Below are positions 9,630 to 20,237 of a stretch of 64,000 nucleotides of DNA, piece by piece. The notes beneath the pieces were generated by a model that searched no databases, had not been told where the DNA came from, and worked only from the letters and a program-made list of their open reading frames with translations. The DNA is from Thalassotalea algicola (lineage in GTDB: Bacteria > Pseudomonadota > Gammaproteobacteria > Enterobacterales > Alteromonadaceae). The stretch's first letter is position 1. Each line of letters opens with the position of its first letter. Location: assembly GCF_012932965.1 (NCBI RefSeq), contig NZ_JABBXH010000005.1, positions 149,195 to 213,194 on the forward strand. Direction: 5' to 3'. The position numbers were made by a program, and so were the translations under genes.

Positions 9630-10229
9630 TTACTCTGCCTTAATTATTCTTGTTGGCGTTATAATTTTTGGGATAGGGATATCCCAAGGTTCAATAGGCA
9701 CATTATCAACCTGTTGGCAGTCGTGAGCTAGCCCAATCGTGTATGGTTTTTTAGTGTTAGTTGCCTGAGCCAATGTGCGATCATAAAACCCGCCGCCCAT
9801 ACCTAAACGCTGACCTTTATCGTCAAATGCAACCAGTGGTGTAAAAATTAATTCGACATTTTTGAAAGGTACAACCTGAGTCACATCTAGCTTGGGCTCG
9901 GCAATACTATATTTATTGTTATGCATTAATGTATCTGGCTTGTATTGCAAAAATATGAGATGGCCTTTGGTAAAAGGGTGCAAAACGGGAAGCAATACGT
10001 GCTTACCTTGCTGCCAGCACCAATTAATGAGAGGTTTAGTGTCCAGCTCACCATCATTTGCTAAGTAAATTGCTATTGAGTTAGCTTGAATTACTTCGCT
10101 AAGCTTACTCGCTTGTTGCACTAGCTGCTCTGCAGCCTGGTGTTGAAAGTTTTCATCAAGGTGGTTTCGCTTATGGCGAGTTTGAATTCTAATTTTTTCA
10201 CGTTGATTGGCATTGTTGCTTTGTGGCAT
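9630..10229 (-). CDS. ygfA: 5-formyltetrahydrofolate cyclo-ligase
   Basis: 199 aa. Uses ATP to convert 5-formyl-THF to 5,10-methenyl-THF, returning an inactive folate to the one-carbon pool. Visible: a basic N-terminal helix (REKIRIQTRHKRN), the VLLPVLHP segment near residue 95, and GQRLGMGGGFYDRTLA near 145, the hallmark nucleotide/phosphate loop. In E. coli the gene follows 6S RNA (ssrS); here only 64 bases separate it from the upstream POT transporter gene and they hold a terminator, so no 6S RNA gene is present at this place. Confidence 0.93.
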   Translation of the reverse strand: MPQSNNANQREKIRIQTRHKRNHLDENFQHQAAEQLVQQASKLSEVIQANSIAIYLANDGELDTKPLINWCWQQGKHVLLPVLHPFTKGHLIFLQYKPDTLMHNNKYSIAEPKLDVTQVVPFKNVELIFTPLVAFDDKGQRLGMGGGFYDRTLAQATNTKKPYTIGLAHDCQQVDNVPIEPWDIPIPKIITPTRIIKAE

Positions 10230-10245
10230 AGAAAACTCTAGGTAT

Positions 10246-10275
10246 AAAAAAAGCTAGCCTAAGGCTAGCTTTTTT
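10246..10275. terminator. Terminator after the POT transporter gene
   Basis: Perfect stem GCTAGCC/GGCTAGC with a three-base loop flanked by A7 and T6, so it can act on both strands. It lies 18 bases past the stop of the minus-strand POT gene and just before the ygfA start, so ygfA needs its own promoter or readthrough. Confidence 0.9.
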
Positions 10276-10293
10276 AGTGATAAAATCAAATGA

Positions 10294-11739
10294 TTAGTTA
10301 TGATTTTCCGGCATAGCTTCATGTGTACCGGTAACTGAAAGTTCTTCTTCCAGCTTCTCTTCCATATCGTGACTAGATTCACCTTCAGCACCGTGCATCC
10401 ACTCAACTAGTTTGTTGGCACTGATAAAGATGATTAATGCGGTAATTAACGCACCAAGACCAACACCCATAAATATGGTACCAGCATTCGTTACTTGCTC
10501 TTCACCTTCACCAACGAATTGGCCAATGAATGCGGCAAGTTTATTAGATAATGCCGTAAAGAAGAACCAAACACCCATTAATAATGAAGTGAATTTCACC
10601 GGCGCTAATTTAGATACTAACGATAGGCCAATTGGTGATAAGCATAATTCACCTAACGTATGGAAAAGGTAAGCAAACACTAAGAACAGCATACTTACTT
10701 TAATTGTCGTATCGCCGTCTTGAACCATAGTTGCCCATAACATGACGAAGAAACCTAACGCTAAGAACACCATAGCTAAAGCAAACTTCACTGGAGATGT
10801 TGGCTCCTTGCTACCCATTTTAACCCATATAGACGCTATAACAGGTGCTAGTAGGATGATGAACATTGCATTTAATGATTGAAACCATGTTGCAGGTACT
10901 TCAAAACCCATAAAGTTACGATCGGTAAACTGAGACGCGTAGATGTTGAATAAGCCACCCGCTTGCTCAAATCCAGCCCAGAAGATTACTGAGAATACAC
11001 TCATGATTAAGATTACTTTCGTACGATCTTTTTCTTCTTTTGTTAATGCGCGCGCTTTTAAGTCTTCTTTAGATTCTTTAGCTTTGTTAGCTGAAGGCTC
11101 AACACCAATTTCACCTAAATATTTATTAGCTAGTGTAAGCTGTAGCGCAAGACCAATTAACATACCGCAACCAGCGGCGATGAAGCCGTAATGCCAGTTA
11201 ACTTTTTCACCCAAGTAACCAACGATTAGTGGTGATAAGAAAGCACCTAAGTTGATACCCATGTAGAAAATCGTAAATGCAGCGTCACGGCGGTGATCGC
11301 CATCTTCGTATAGATCACCTACTAAGCTTGATACGTTGGCTTTGAATAAACCGTTACCACAGATAATTAGCACTAAGCCAATATAGAACACCATTTCTTC
11401 CATACCAGGAATCATGGTTTTAGGAATACCTAGCGTAAAGTAACCGGCAGAAAATAAAATACCGCCTAAAATAATTGCTTTACGTTGACCAATAAAGTTA
11501 TCAGCTAACCAACCACCAATCATAGGTGTTAAGTAAACTGCCATGGTGAATGTGCCGTATAAGCCAAGCGCGTCACCTGTTGACCAGCCAAAACCACCAT
11601 CTTGTACACTTGCTACTAAATAAAGTACCAACAATGCACGCATACCGTAGTAACCGAAACGTTCCCACATTTCAGTACCAAATAACAGGAAGAGTCCTTT
11701 CGGGTGACCTAAAAAAGTACCCGCATTAGGTTTATTCAT
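10294..11739 (-). CDS. POT-family proton-dependent peptide transporter
   Basis: 481 aa from the ATG at 11739, which has the good ribosome site AGGAAAGGA seven bases upstream; the in-frame ATGs 30-36 bases earlier lack one. The protein imports di- and tripeptides with protons across the inner membrane. The signature GTEMWERFGYYGMRALLVLYL near residue 20 holds the ExxER proton-coupling motif, and a dozen or more hydrophobic helices follow, including GINLGAFLSPLIVGYLGE near 155 and FHTLGELCLSPIGLS near 355, typical of the PTR2/DtpA group. The tail is acidic. Which Dtp subtype it is cannot be decided here. Confidence 0.93.
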   Translation of the reverse strand: MNKPNAGTFLGHPKGLFLLFGTEMWERFGYYGMRALLVLYLVASVQDGGFGWSTGDALGLYGTFTMAVYLTPMIGGWLADNFIGQRKAIILGGILFSAGYFTLGIPKTMIPGMEEMVFYIGLVLIICGNGLFKANVSSLVGDLYEDGDHRRDAAFTIFYMGINLGAFLSPLIVGYLGEKVNWHYGFIAAGCGMLIGLALQLTLANKYLGEIGVEPSANKAKESKEDLKARALTKEEKDRTKVILIMSVFSVIFWAGFEQAGGLFNIYASQFTDRNFMGFEVPATWFQSLNAMFIILLAPVIASIWVKMGSKEPTSPVKFALAMVFLALGFFVMLWATMVQDGDTTIKVSMLFLVFAYLFHTLGELCLSPIGLSLVSKLAPVKFTSLLMGVWFFFTALSNKLAAFIGQFVGEGEEQVTNAGTIFMGVGLGALITALIIFISANKLVEWMHGAEGESSHDMEEKLEEELSVTGTHEAMPENHN

Positions 11740-12143
11740 ATAATTATCCTTTCCTAATCTGAGGTCCATATTCATTACAGAAACTTCATTCTGTAGAAAA
11801 AATGTACGCTCAAGTCATCACAAAAATTTATACAGCCCGTGTTATACCTTTGCTAGAGAAGAAAGGCAAGGCTGTAAAGTTAAGCAGTTTGAAATATAAG
11901 GTGAAATAATTCATGGAGTATTTAATCTAATTTCTAGCTTGGAGTGTTTAACTAAATTCACCTCATAGGTGATTCTTTTTCAACTATTTACTCGATTGCA
12001 TGACTACCACCGGTAATAATAGTCGGGTATTATGTTTGTGCATGATGTCGCGAGCTATAGATAACAAGTTTTTTGATACTGATATAGCTAGTGAAATTTC
12101 ATTGATGAGTTTGTAATTATAAAGAGTGATATTAAGGAAGTTT
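11740..12143. other. Divergent intergenic region, POT transporter / galU
   Basis: 404 bases without a convincing gene. It must carry the promoters of both flanking genes. A small inverted repeat, TCACCT/AGGTGA at 11958-11972, is followed by a short T-run (11976-11980) on the plus strand and could end a short leader transcript, but this is weak. I see no other structure. Confidence 0.4.
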
Positions 12144-13040
12144 ATGTCAGGTCAGATTAGAAAAGCGGTAATACCAGTAGCTGGTTTAGGTACACGTATG
12201 TTACCAGCAACCAAAGCCATTCCAAAAGAAATGCTGCCAATTGTCGATAAACCATTAATTCAGTATATCGTTAATGAATGTGTTTCTGCTGGGATCAAAG
12301 AAATCATTCTCGTTACACACTCTTCAAAAAATGCCATTGAAAACCATTTTGATAAATCATTTGAATTAGAAACAACATTAGAGAAGCGTGTAAAACGTCA
12401 GCTACTCGAAGAAATTCAATCGATTTGCCCTAAAGATGTCACCATTATGCATGTGCGACAAGGTGAAGCTAAAGGACTTGGGCATGCGGTATTAAAGGCA
12501 CATCCGCTGGTTGGTAATGAACCATTTGTAGTTGTACTACCTGATGTTGTTTTAGACGATGCAAGTGCTGATGCAAAAGTAGAAAACTTAGCAGCGATGA
12601 TGAACCGGTTTAGTGAATGTGGTCATAGCCAAATTATGGTTGAACCTGTGCCCATGGAAAAGGTGAGTAGCTACGGTGTAGTTGATTGCGGCGGCGCAAA
12701 GCTTATGGCCGGTGAAGTAGCACCAATGACTGAAGTTGTTGAAAAGCCAGCTATTGATGAAGCACCATCGAACTTGGCGGTTGTTGGACGATATGTGTTA
12801 TCAGCGCAAATTTGGGACTTGCTTGCATATACTCCACCAGGTGCTGGCGATGAAATTCAATTGACTGATGCCATTGCAAGTTTAATGAAAGTAGAGACGG
12901 TTGAAGCTTTTCATATGACAGGGAAATCACACGATTGTGGCTCAAAGCTAGGTTACATGAAAGCAAATGTTGAATATGCACTTAGGCACCCTGAACTTAA
13001 AGAGCGCTTTTCAGAATATTTAAAGTCTCTAGCACTGTAG
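12144..13040 (+). CDS. galU: UTP-glucose-1-phosphate uridylyltransferase
   Basis: 298 aa from the ATG at 12144, preceded by AAGGAAG; an upstream in-frame start at 12126 would add six residues. Makes UDP-glucose from UTP and glucose 1-phosphate, supplying surface polysaccharides and GalE downstream. Visible: the nucleotidyltransferase loop [22 protein letters not shown] near residue 10, [13 protein letters not shown] near 30, the VVLPDVVLD metal-binding segment near 130, and the [21 protein letters not shown] block near 195. It is separated from cysD by about 290 bases and a possible terminator. Confidence 0.96.
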   Translation: MSGQIRKAVIPVAGLGTRMLPATKAIPKEMLPIVDKPLIQYIVNECVSAGIKEIILVTHSSKNAIENHFDKSFELETTLEKRVKRQLLEEIQSICPKDVTIMHVRQGEAKGLGHAVLKAHPLVGNEPFVVVLPDVVLDDASADAKVENLAAMMNRFSECGHSQIMVEPVPMEKVSSYGVVDCGGAKLMAGEVAPMTEVVEKPAIDEAPSNLAVVGRYVLSAQIWDLLAYTPPGAGDEIQLTDAIASLMKVETVEAFHMTGKSHDCGSKLGYMKANVEYALRHPELKERFSEYLKSLAL

Positions 13041-13076
13041 TTGCTAAATTAAATATTTAAGCTTTAGAACAATTTA

Positions 13077-13101
13077 AAATAGTGGTGATACGCCACTATT
13101 T
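13077..13101 (+). terminator. Hairpin after galU
   Basis: Arms AAATAGTGG and CCACTATTT with a 7-base loop, 37 bases after the galU stop. The T-run is short (TTTC), so termination would be modest. Confidence 0.5.
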
Positions 13102-13278
13102 CTCATATCATAAGTAGTAGGCCAAGGAATAAGTAATTCAAACTTATTTCTCACCTTTAAAAACTATATTAATCAGTTTTTAAATAACTTTAAGTTATAT
13201 GAAAGCTGATTGTTATATGGTTTACAAATTTTTTCTATGCCAAACTACGGCTATAAAGAATTTATACCTGACGTTGTA

Positions 13279-13297
13279 TATTGACTAGGAGTCAATA
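13279..13297. promoter_or_regulatory. Perfect inverted repeat before cysD
   Basis: TATTGACT and AGTCAATA with a 3-base spacer, 34 bases before the cysD ATG. The compact symmetrical form suits either an RNA hairpin in the leader or a dimeric repressor site. It does not look like a classical CysB site. The role is an inference. Confidence 0.35.
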
Positions 13298-13330
13298 GAA
13301 ACTTGTGGTCACTTTAAATAAGATTAACCA

Positions 13331-14230
13331 ATGAATTTAACACATTTACAAAAGTTAGAAGCTGAATCTATTCATATTATTCGTGAAGTTGCAGCAGAAT
13401 TTGATAAGCCGGTGATGCTTTACTCTGTCGGTAAAGACTCAGCGGTTTTATTACACCTTGCTCGAAAAGCCTTTGCACCGGGCAAAATACCTTTCCCGTT
13501 ACTGCATGTAGATACTGACTGGAAATTTAAAGAAATGATCCAGTTTCGTGATCAAATGGCTGAAAAATACGGCTTTGAATTATTAGTTCATAAGAACCCA
13601 GAAGGCTTAGCTATGGGTATGAGCCCTTTTGTACACGGTAGCGCTACTCATACTGACGTAATGAAAACTCAAGGTTTAAAACAAGCGCTTGATAAGTATC
13701 AATTTGATGCAGCTTTCGGTGGGGCGCGTCGCGATGAAGAAAAATCGCGTGCCAAAGAGCGTGTTTATTCATTCAGAGATAAAAATCACCGTTGGGATCC
13801 TAAAAACCAACGTCCAGAATTATGGAATGTCTATAACGGTAAAGTAAATAAAGGAGAGAGCATTCGTGTATTTCCTTTATCTAACTGGACAGAACTAGAT
13901 ATTTGGCAATATATCTATTTAGAAAATATTGAAATTGTACCTTTGTATTTATCTGCTGAACGTCCAGTTGTCGAGCGAGATGGCACCTTGATTATGGTCG
14001 ACGATGACCGTATGCCTATTGAAGACGATGAACAAATACAAATGAAGAAAGTGCGTTTTAGAACATTAGGTTGTTACCCTTTAACAGGGGCTGTTGAATC
14101 TGAAGCAGCAACATTACCGGATATTATTCAAGAAATGCTGCTGACAAAAACATCTGAACGGCAAGGGCGCGTAATCGATCACGATTCCGCTGGTTCGATG
14201 GAAAAGAAAAAGATGGAAGGCTACTTCTAA
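13331..14230 (+). CDS. cysD: Sulfate adenylyltransferase subunit 2
   Basis: 299 aa. The catalytic subunit of ATP sulfurylase: it joins sulfate to ATP to give APS, driven by GTP hydrolysis in CysN. The PP-loop [17 protein letters not shown] near residue 32 binds [21 protein letters not shown] near 135 and [20 protein letters not shown] near 180 are strongly diagnostic. It is the first gene of a run in one direction (cysD, cysN, SLC13 transporter, cysC, DHH phosphoesterase), with cysN 55 bases downstream. Confidence 0.98.
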   Translation: MNLTHLQKLEAESIHIIREVAAEFDKPVMLYSVGKDSAVLLHLARKAFAPGKIPFPLLHVDTDWKFKEMIQFRDQMAEKYGFELLVHKNPEGLAMGMSPFVHGSATHTDVMKTQGLKQALDKYQFDAAFGGARRDEEKSRAKERVYSFRDKNHRWDPKNQRPELWNVYNGKVNKGESIRVFPLSNWTELDIWQYIYLENIEIVPLYLSAERPVVERDGTLIMVDDDRMPIEDDEQIQMKKVRFRTLGCYPLTGAVESEAATLPDIIQEMLLTKTSERQGRVIDHDSAGSMEKKKMEGYF

Positions 14231-14285
14231 AGTAAGTGGTATATAAGCAGTATTTATCTCGCAAGATTTTGATTAGGATTTAAAA

Positions 14286-15698
14286 ATGAGTCACCAGTCA
14301 GACTTAATTGAACAAGATATTCAGGCATATTTAAAGCAGCACGAAAACAAAGAGTTAGTGCGCTTTTTAACCTGTGGTAGTGTTGATGACGGAAAAAGTA
14401 CGTTAATTGGTCGGTTATTACATGATTCAAAAATGATTTTTGAAGACCAATTAGCTGCTATTGAAAAAGACAGTAAAAAATCAGGTACCACTGGAGAAAC
14501 TGTCGATTTAGCATTGTTAGTGGATGGCTTGCAATCGGAAAGAGAGCAGGGCATTACTATTGATGTAGCTTATCGTTACTTTTCTACGGAGAAGCGTAAA
14601 TTTATTATTGCTGATACCCCAGGACATGAGCAATATACTCGCAACATGGCGACCGGCGCTTCAACCTGTGATTTAGCAATTATATTGATTGATGCTCGTC
14701 GTGGCGTTCAGGTACAAACACGTCGTCATTCATTTATCTGCTCTTTATTAGGTATTAAGCATGTGCTAGTTGCTGTTAATAAAATGGATCTGGTTGACTA
14801 TGATCAGGAACGATATCAGAAGATAAAGAAAGACTATCGAGAGTTTGCCGAAGATTTAAACTTTGAAGACGTTCGCTTTGTGCCTATTTCAGCACTAAAC
14901 GGCGATAACGTAGTTGACGAGAGTGAAAACATGTCGTGGTACCCAGGTGCGACATTAATGAAGCTACTAAATACCATTAAGGTTGAGTCGACAAGCCAAC
15001 TAAGCGAGTTTAGGTTCCCGGTACAATACGTTAACCGTCCTCATCTCAACTTTAGAGGGTTTGCCGGCACTATTGCTTCAGGGCAAGTTAGAATTGGTGA
15101 TACGATTGTTGCGCTACCTTCAGGTAAAGAAAGTGAAGTAAAATCAATTGTTACGTTTGACGGTGAATTAGAGCGTGCTGAAAAAGGACAAGCCGTTACG
15201 CTTACATTGGAAGACGAAATCGATATTAGCCGTGGTGAGATGATTGTTCGCAAAGGTAGTACGGTTGTTTCGTCTAAAGAATTTAATGCTTCGATTGTTT
15301 GGATGCATGACGAAGCGTTAGAGACGGGTCGCGAGTACTATATTAAACACGGTGCAAAATTAACAACTGGTCATGTTTCTACGGTACTGAACAGAACTGA
15401 CGTTAATACCATGGAACAAACTGAAGCAAGCAACCTATCGCTTAATGAAATAGGCTCGGTGAATTTTGAAGTGGCAGAAGTACTCCATTTTGATCCATAC
15501 CAATTAAACCCTGAAACAGGTGCTTTTATCATCATTGATCGTTTGACCAATATAACCGTTGGTGCAGGTATGATTAATCATGCGACTGAACAAGATGAAG
15601 CACAAACCTATTCAGCCTTTGAAATTGAATTTAATGCACTTGTCCGCAAACATTTCCCACACTGGGGTTCACGCGACATTTCAAAATTATTCAACTAA
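14286..15698 (+). CDS. cysN: Sulfate adenylyltransferase subunit 1 (GTPase)
   Basis: 470 aa. The GTP-hydrolysing regulatory subunit of ATP sulfurylase. It has the translation-factor GTPase fold: P-loop [20 protein letters not shown] near residue 30, [14 protein letters not shown] near 85, [12 protein letters not shown] near 110, NKMDLVD near 165, then two beta-barrel domains. It ends at the normal CysN length, so it is not fused to a CysC kinase domain, which is a separate gene downstream. The transporter gene starts 100 bases later. Confidence 0.98.
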   Translation: MSHQSDLIEQDIQAYLKQHENKELVRFLTCGSVDDGKSTLIGRLLHDSKMIFEDQLAAIEKDSKKSGTTGETVDLALLVDGLQSEREQGITIDVAYRYFSTEKRKFIIADTPGHEQYTRNMATGASTCDLAIILIDARRGVQVQTRRHSFICSLLGIKHVLVAVNKMDLVDYDQERYQKIKKDYREFAEDLNFEDVRFVPISALNGDNVVDESENMSWYPGATLMKLLNTIKVESTSQLSEFRFPVQYVNRPHLNFRGFAGTIASGQVRIGDTIVALPSGKESEVKSIVTFDGELERAEKGQAVTLTLEDEIDISRGEMIVRKGSTVVSSKEFNASIVWMHDEALETGREYYIKHGAKLTTGHVSTVLNRTDVNTMEQTEASNLSLNEIGSVNFEVAEVLHFDPYQLNPETGAFIIIDRLTNITVGAGMINHATEQDEAQTYSAFEIEFNALVRKHFPHWGSRDISKLFN

Positions 15699-15798
15699 TC
15701 ATACGGATATAGCTTTATCACTTGCTAGCTTATTAAAACTGAGCAATAGTAAGTGGTAAGGCATATGTGATGTTAAAACCATTTAAGAGATACTTTTT

Positions 15799-17526
15799 AT
15801 GACAGCAATGCAATGGTTAATGCTGGCTGTATTTCTGGCGACTTTTTTAGGGCTAATAAAATTTCAAAAAGCGCCAGAAAGGGTGTTTTTTTCAGCAACA
15901 CTTGTCTGCTTGCTGGCCTCTTTTGTCTCAACAGAAGATATCTTATATAACGCGGTAAATCCTGGTTTAGTTACTTTAATTTTACTAGTGTTTTGTTCTT
16001 TTACTTTTGAGCGAACTAGCGTTCTTCGTAAACTTTCTAATATTTTAATTAGCGGCTCTAAGGTTAAGTCGATCTTAAGAACGCTATTAAGTGCTGGCTT
16101 TGCTTCTGCGCTCATGAATAACACTGCAGTTGTAGCAAGCCTTATCAATAGCATTAAAAATAATACATTAATTAACCCTGGGAAGCTTCTGCTGCCATTG
16201 TCTTTTGTTTGTATTTTAGGTGGCACATTAACTTTAGTGGGCACCTCTACCAACCTGCTAGTTAATAGTTTGTATATCGAGCAAACTGAACAACCCTTAC
16301 AGTTTTTTGATTTTACTTTAGTAGGATTAACCGCGTTAGCTGTATGTTTTGTCGTGATATTAATTCGCCTTCCCAGTTTGCCTAACATTGCAAAAGAAGC
16401 ACTTCAAACTAAAGAATATTTACTTGAAGCTGCGATTGCAGAAGGCTCAGAGTTAATAGGAAAAACCGTTGAAGAGAATGGTTTGCGAAATTTGGATTCC
16501 ATCTTCTTAGTGGAAGTGGTGCGAAAGGGTCGATTAATTTCACCTGTTACTCCAGAAGAAGTATTGCAGCCAAAAGACAAATTAATATTTACAGGTGATA
16601 TTACCAAAGTTTTAACATTACAGCAGTTTGATGGCTTAACATTATTTGCTGAGCAAGATGGATTATTACGAGATAATTTAACTGAAGTCGTCATAAAGCC
16701 TGACTCGTCCGTTATTGGTAAAAGCCTTAAAAGTGCGGGCTTTCGGGCGCGTTTCGATTCAGCAGTTGTTGCTATTCGCCGAGAAGGTGAAACATTGTCT
16801 GGAAAGCTCGGTGAAATCATAATTCAATCTGGCGACTTTTTAGTGCTAGCAGTGGGTAACGATTTTAGCTCTCGTACTAATTTATCTAAAAACTTCTTTA
16901 TTCTATCTGGCCATAAACCAGACAACATGCTTTCAGGTTGGCGAGATAAAATTACCGTTGTTGGCTTTTTCACGACGATTGCTTTGTCAGTGTTTACGTC
17001 ATTATCATTGCTAAAGTGTCTAATGTTTTATGTGGCGTTATTAGTATTTACAGGCTGCTTAACTGTCAATGAAATAAAGCGTCGATTTCCATTAGAAATT
17101 TGGATGATTGTACTGAGTGCCTTGACGCTAGCTAAAGCCATGGAAAATACCGGTCTCGCTGCATTGCTTGCCAGTAATGTAGAGCAATTGCTGGATGGTA
17201 AGGGTACATATATCGCTTTTGCGATGATATTTATATTAACGTTGTTAGTCACAGAGTTAGTGACAAACAATGCTGCTGCAGCATTGATATTCCCAATTGC
17301 TTATAACATGGCAATTGGTCTTGATGTTAGCCCTATGCCATTTGTAATGGCGGTAGCCTTTGCTGCTAGCGGCAGCTTTATTAGCCCGTACGGCTATCAA
17401 ACAAATGTTATGGTATATAACGCTGGCAATTATAAACTGCTGGATTTTGTTAAATTTGGTATTCCTGTGTCATTAACATACTCTGCGGTTGTGATGATAA
17501 TGATCCCACTTATATTCCCGTTTTAA
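15799..17526 (+). CDS. SLC13-type anion transporter with two TrkA-C domains, probable sulfate importer
   Basis: 575 aa. Hydrophobic helices fill about residues 5-195 and 380-575. Between them are two TrkA-C-like domains ([15 protein letters not shown] at about 215-280 and [14 protein letters not shown] at about 300-365). Family marks are the [13 protein letters not shown] segment near 110 and the [12 protein letters not shown] loop near 155, matched by a second half with [18 protein letters not shown] near 485 and [18 protein letters not shown] near 525. This is the divalent-anion symporter superfamily. The position between cysN and cysC, 5 bases before cysC, makes sulfate the likely substrate; other anions cannot be excluded. 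Confidence 0.85.
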   Translation: MTAMQWLMLAVFLATFLGLIKFQKAPERVFFSATLVCLLASFVSTEDILYNAVNPGLVTLILLVFCSFTFERTSVLRKLSNILISGSKVKSILRTLLSAGFASALMNNTAVVASLINSIKNNTLINPGKLLLPLSFVCILGGTLTLVGTSTNLLVNSLYIEQTEQPLQFFDFTLVGLTALAVCFVVILIRLPSLPNIAKEALQTKEYLLEAAIAEGSELIGKTVEENGLRNLDSIFLVEVVRKGRLISPVTPEEVLQPKDKLIFTGDITKVLTLQQFDGLTLFAEQDGLLRDNLTEVVIKPDSSVIGKSLKSAGFRARFDSAVVAIRREGETLSGKLGEIIIQSGDFLVLAVGNDFSSRTNLSKNFFILSGHKPDNMLSGWRDKITVVGFFTTIALSVFTSLSLLKCLMFYVALLVFTGCLTVNEIKRRFPLEIWMIVLSALTLAKAMENTGLAALLASNVEQLLDGKGTYIAFAMIFILTLLVTELVTNNAAAALIFPIAYNMAIGLDVSPMPFVMAVAFAASGSFISPYGYQTNVMVYNAGNYKLLDFVKFGIPVSLTYSAVVMIMIPLIFPF

Positions 17527-17531
17527 AAATT

Positions 17532-18134
17532 ATGAAAACAGAAAATACGGTTTGGCATGATCAGCATGTCGTCAAGTCACAACGAGCAACACTAAAACAG
17601 CAAAAACCAGCGCTATTATGGTTTACTGGGCTTAGTGGTTCGGGTAAGTCCACTATTGCTAATGCGGTAGACGCACTATTACACGAAAAAGGGCAACACA
17701 CTTATTTATTAGATGGTGACAATGTTAGGCATGGCCTTAATGGTGATTTAGGTTTTAGTGATATCGATAGGGTAGAAAATATCCGCCGAATAAGTGAGGT
17801 CTCAAAATTATTTATTGATGCTGGTCTTATTGTCTCAACTGCATTTATTTCACCATTTGCACAAGATAGGGCAATGGCAAGAAATTTACTTGAAACTGGT
17901 GAATTTATAGAAGTTTTTATTGATACCCCCATAGATATATGTGAACAGCGTGATCCAAAAGGTTTATATAAAAAAGCGCGTGCAGGCGAGATAAAAGACT
18001 TTACCGGTATTGATTCTGATTACGATATTCCTCAGCAACCTGAGTTGCATGTCAAAACAGCTGAATTATCAATCGAAGACTGTGCGAAGCAAATTGTCAG
18101 TTACCTCGAACTAAATGGATATTTGGAAGCATAA
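17532..18134 (+). CDS. cysC: Adenylylsulfate kinase
   Basis: 200 aa. Phosphorylates APS to PAPS with ATP. The P-loop [17 protein letters not shown] starts near residue 30; [22 protein letters not shown] near 58 binds [24 protein letters not shown] near 140 is the family lid region. It starts 5 bases after the transporter gene and ends 2 bases before the DHH phosphoesterase gene, so these three are almost certainly co-transcribed. Confidence 0.98.
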   Translation: MKTENTVWHDQHVVKSQRATLKQQKPALLWFTGLSGSGKSTIANAVDALLHEKGQHTYLLDGDNVRHGLNGDLGFSDIDRVENIRRISEVSKLFIDAGLIVSTAFISPFAQDRAMARNLLETGEFIEVFIDTPIDICEQRDPKGLYKKARAGEIKDFTGIDSDYDIPQQPELHVKTAELSIEDCAKQIVSYLELNGYLEA

Positions 18135-18136
18135 CT

Positions 18137-19093
18137 ATGCATTATGATGTATTTAATGGTGATGCAGATGGCATCATTGCTTTAGTGCAGCTTCGATTAG
18201 CTCAGCCTAAAGAAACGACGCTAGTTACTGGTGTTAAACGTGATATTAGTTTGCTCAAACAAGTTGATATTGAAAGTGCCCGTTCAGTGACTGTTCTAGA
18301 TATATCTATGGAAAAAAACATAGAGTCTTTAGAAGGTTTACTTGCTAAGCAAGTGCCTGTGTTTTATGTAGATCACCACCGGACCGGTGAAATGCCGGTG
18401 AATGAGGGTTTAGAAGCCTTAATTGATTTAGATGCTAATACTTGCACAAGTTTATTAGTTAACCAGTATTTAAATGAGCAATACTACCTTTGGGCGATTG
18501 CGGCTGCATTTGGCGATAATATGAATGCCTCTGCTAAGGCATTGGCAGATAAGCACAATGTTAGCGATGAAGATCAAAGGTTTTTAAAGGCGTTAGGTAT
18601 ATATATTAATTACAATGGCTACGGCAGCCAATTAAGTGACTTACATTTTCCTCCGGCTGAATTGTTTAAGTTGCTTTTAGCATATGAAAACCCTTTAGAA
18701 TTGCGCACTCAGACTGATTCTGTTTTTTATTATTTAGAGCGGGCGTATAAAGGTGATATGGCCAATGCTGAGCAAGCAACAGTTCATCTAGACACTAAAA
18801 TCGTTAAAGTTATTGAATTGCCTAACCATGCATGGTCGAGGCGAGTAAGTGGCGTGCTTGGCAATGCGTTAGCAAATCAGTCTCCGGATAAAGCTCACGG
18901 AGTATTAACGTTAAATGAAGACAATAGTTATACAGTAAGTGTCAGAGCACCTTTAAATAATAAGCAAGGAGCAGATAAGGTCTGTACTCAATTTGATACT
19001 GGTGGTGGCCGAGCGGCAGCAGCTGGTATTAATCAGTTACCTGCATGTGATATAAATAGGTTTATTGAAACATTAACAACTTATTATAGCTAA
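18137..19093 (+). CDS. DHH-family phosphoesterase, candidate PAP phosphatase
   Basis: 318 aa. DHH superfamily marks: NGDADG at residues 7-12 (metal-binding Asp9 and Asp11), VLDIS with Asp55, VDHH at 78-81, an acidic residue in AFGDNM near 130, and a C-terminal GGGRAAAAGI like the substrate loop of DHHA1 domains near 292. Such enzymes hydrolyse phosphoester bonds in short RNA, cyclic dinucleotides or PAP; NrnA proteins do both oligoRNA and PAP. The gene begins 2 bases after cysC, whose product PAPS yields PAP on use, so PAP removal is the most economical role. This is an inference from position; the protein is divergent from NrnA and its substrate is untested. Confidence 0.75.
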   Translation: MHYDVFNGDADGIIALVQLRLAQPKETTLVTGVKRDISLLKQVDIESARSVTVLDISMEKNIESLEGLLAKQVPVFYVDHHRTGEMPVNEGLEALIDLDANTCTSLLVNQYLNEQYYLWAIAAAFGDNMNASAKALADKHNVSDEDQRFLKALGIYINYNGYGSQLSDLHFPPAELFKLLLAYENPLELRTQTDSVFYYLERAYKGDMANAEQATVHLDTKIVKVIELPNHAWSRRVSGVLGNALANQSPDKAHGVLTLNEDNSYTVSVRAPLNNKQGADKVCTQFDTGGGRAAAAGINQLPACDINRFIETLTTYYS

Positions 19094-19138
19094 AAGTAGC
19101 TATCGACTTACTGTTAAATAAACATTTTTGAGGATGAT

Positions 19139-20149
19139 ATGAGTTTATTGTTAACTGGTGGTATGGGCTATATCGGCAGCCACACGGTTGTTGAGTTGAT
19201 CAGCCAACAACAAGATGTTGTTATCTTTGATAATTTGACGAATTCATCGCCTAAAGTGTTGGATAGGTTGGAGGAAATCACTGGTGTTCGTCCACATTTT
19301 GTCGAAGGTGATATTTGTAATAAAGCAGATTTGATTAAGGTATTTACTGATTTTGAGATTGATGCCGTAGTGCATTTTGCAGGTTTGAAAGCGGTAGGCG
19401 AATCTAATGAAGTCCCATTGATGTATTATCAAAATAATGTCAGTGGCTCAGTTAATTTATTTCAAGTAATGGGCGACTTTAATGTTAAAAACTTAGTCTT
19501 TAGTTCATCGGCTACAGTTTATGGCGAAAATAATCAGTCTCCGCTTGTCGAAACTATGCCAACATCGGCGACAAACCCTTATGGCCAAACTAAGTTAATG
19601 ATTGAAAATATTTTGTTTGATTTGGCAAAAAGTGATCCGAATTGGTCAATTATAAACTTGAGGTATTTCAACCCGATAGGTGCTCATGAGTCTGGCTTAA
19701 TAGGTGAAAATCCAAGTGGTATTCCAAATAACCTTCTACCTTATGTAGCACAAGTTGCTGTAGGTCGATTAGCTCAACTGAGTGTGTTTGGCGATGATTA
19801 TGACACGCCAGACGGTACAGGTGTTAGAGACTATATCCATGTTGTTGATTTAGCTAAAGGACATGTAAAAGCACTACAGAAATTAACAGATATTTCAGGT
19901 TGTCAGGCGATCAACTTAGGGACAGGGAATGGCACTTCTGTACTAGAAATTATCGATGCTTTTGCGCGGATTAGTGAAAAGACAATTAACTATAAAATAG
20001 TCCCCAGAAGAGCAGGTGATATTGCAACAGTGTTTGCCAATGCTAATTTGGCGAAAACCGTGTTAAATTGGCAGGCAGATTTAGATCTTACCACCATGAT
20101 TACCGATACGTGGCGCTGGCAATCGAAGAATCCAAATGGCTATGAGTAA
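19139..20149 (+). CDS. galE: UDP-glucose 4-epimerase
   Basis: 336 aa. Interconverts UDP-glucose and UDP-galactose. Extended SDR features: TGGMGYIGSHT near residue 6 for NAD, HFAGLKAVGES near 80, SSSATVYG near 122 (catalytic Ser), YGQTKLM near 149 (catalytic Tyr and Lys), RYFNPIGAH near 178 and DYIHVVDLAKGHV near 235. It starts 45 bases after the DHH gene and is followed by a strong terminator, so it may close the cys transcript or have its own promoter. galU lies upstream of the cys genes. Confidence 0.96.
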   Translation: MSLLLTGGMGYIGSHTVVELISQQQDVVIFDNLTNSSPKVLDRLEEITGVRPHFVEGDICNKADLIKVFTDFEIDAVVHFAGLKAVGESNEVPLMYYQNNVSGSVNLFQVMGDFNVKNLVFSSSATVYGENNQSPLVETMPTSATNPYGQTKLMIENILFDLAKSDPNWSIINLRYFNPIGAHESGLIGENPSGIPNNLLPYVAQVAVGRLAQLSVFGDDYDTPDGTGVRDYIHVVDLAKGHVKALQKLTDISGCQAINLGTGNGTSVLEIIDAFARISEKTINYKIVPRRAGDIATVFANANLAKTVLNWQADLDLTTMITDTWRWQSKNPNGYE

Positions 20150-20191
20150 TACAAAGCATAAGATTTAATATTTGGATAACAGTCATATAAT

Positions 20192-20220
20192 AAAAAAGAG
20201 CGCTCGATGCGCTCTTTTTT
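20192..20220. terminator. Bidirectional terminator after galE
   Basis: Twelve-base arms: A6 plus GAGCGC and GCGCTC plus T6, with loop TCGAT. It serves galE (plus) and the convergent EAL-HDOD gene (minus). Confidence 0.92.
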
Positions 20221-20237
20221 ATTAATACTGCATTTTA

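Noticed and set aside
10230..10293. 6S RNA gene next to ygfA
   Set aside because: Only 64 bases are available upstream of ygfA and they contain a terminator; 6S RNA is about 180 bases.
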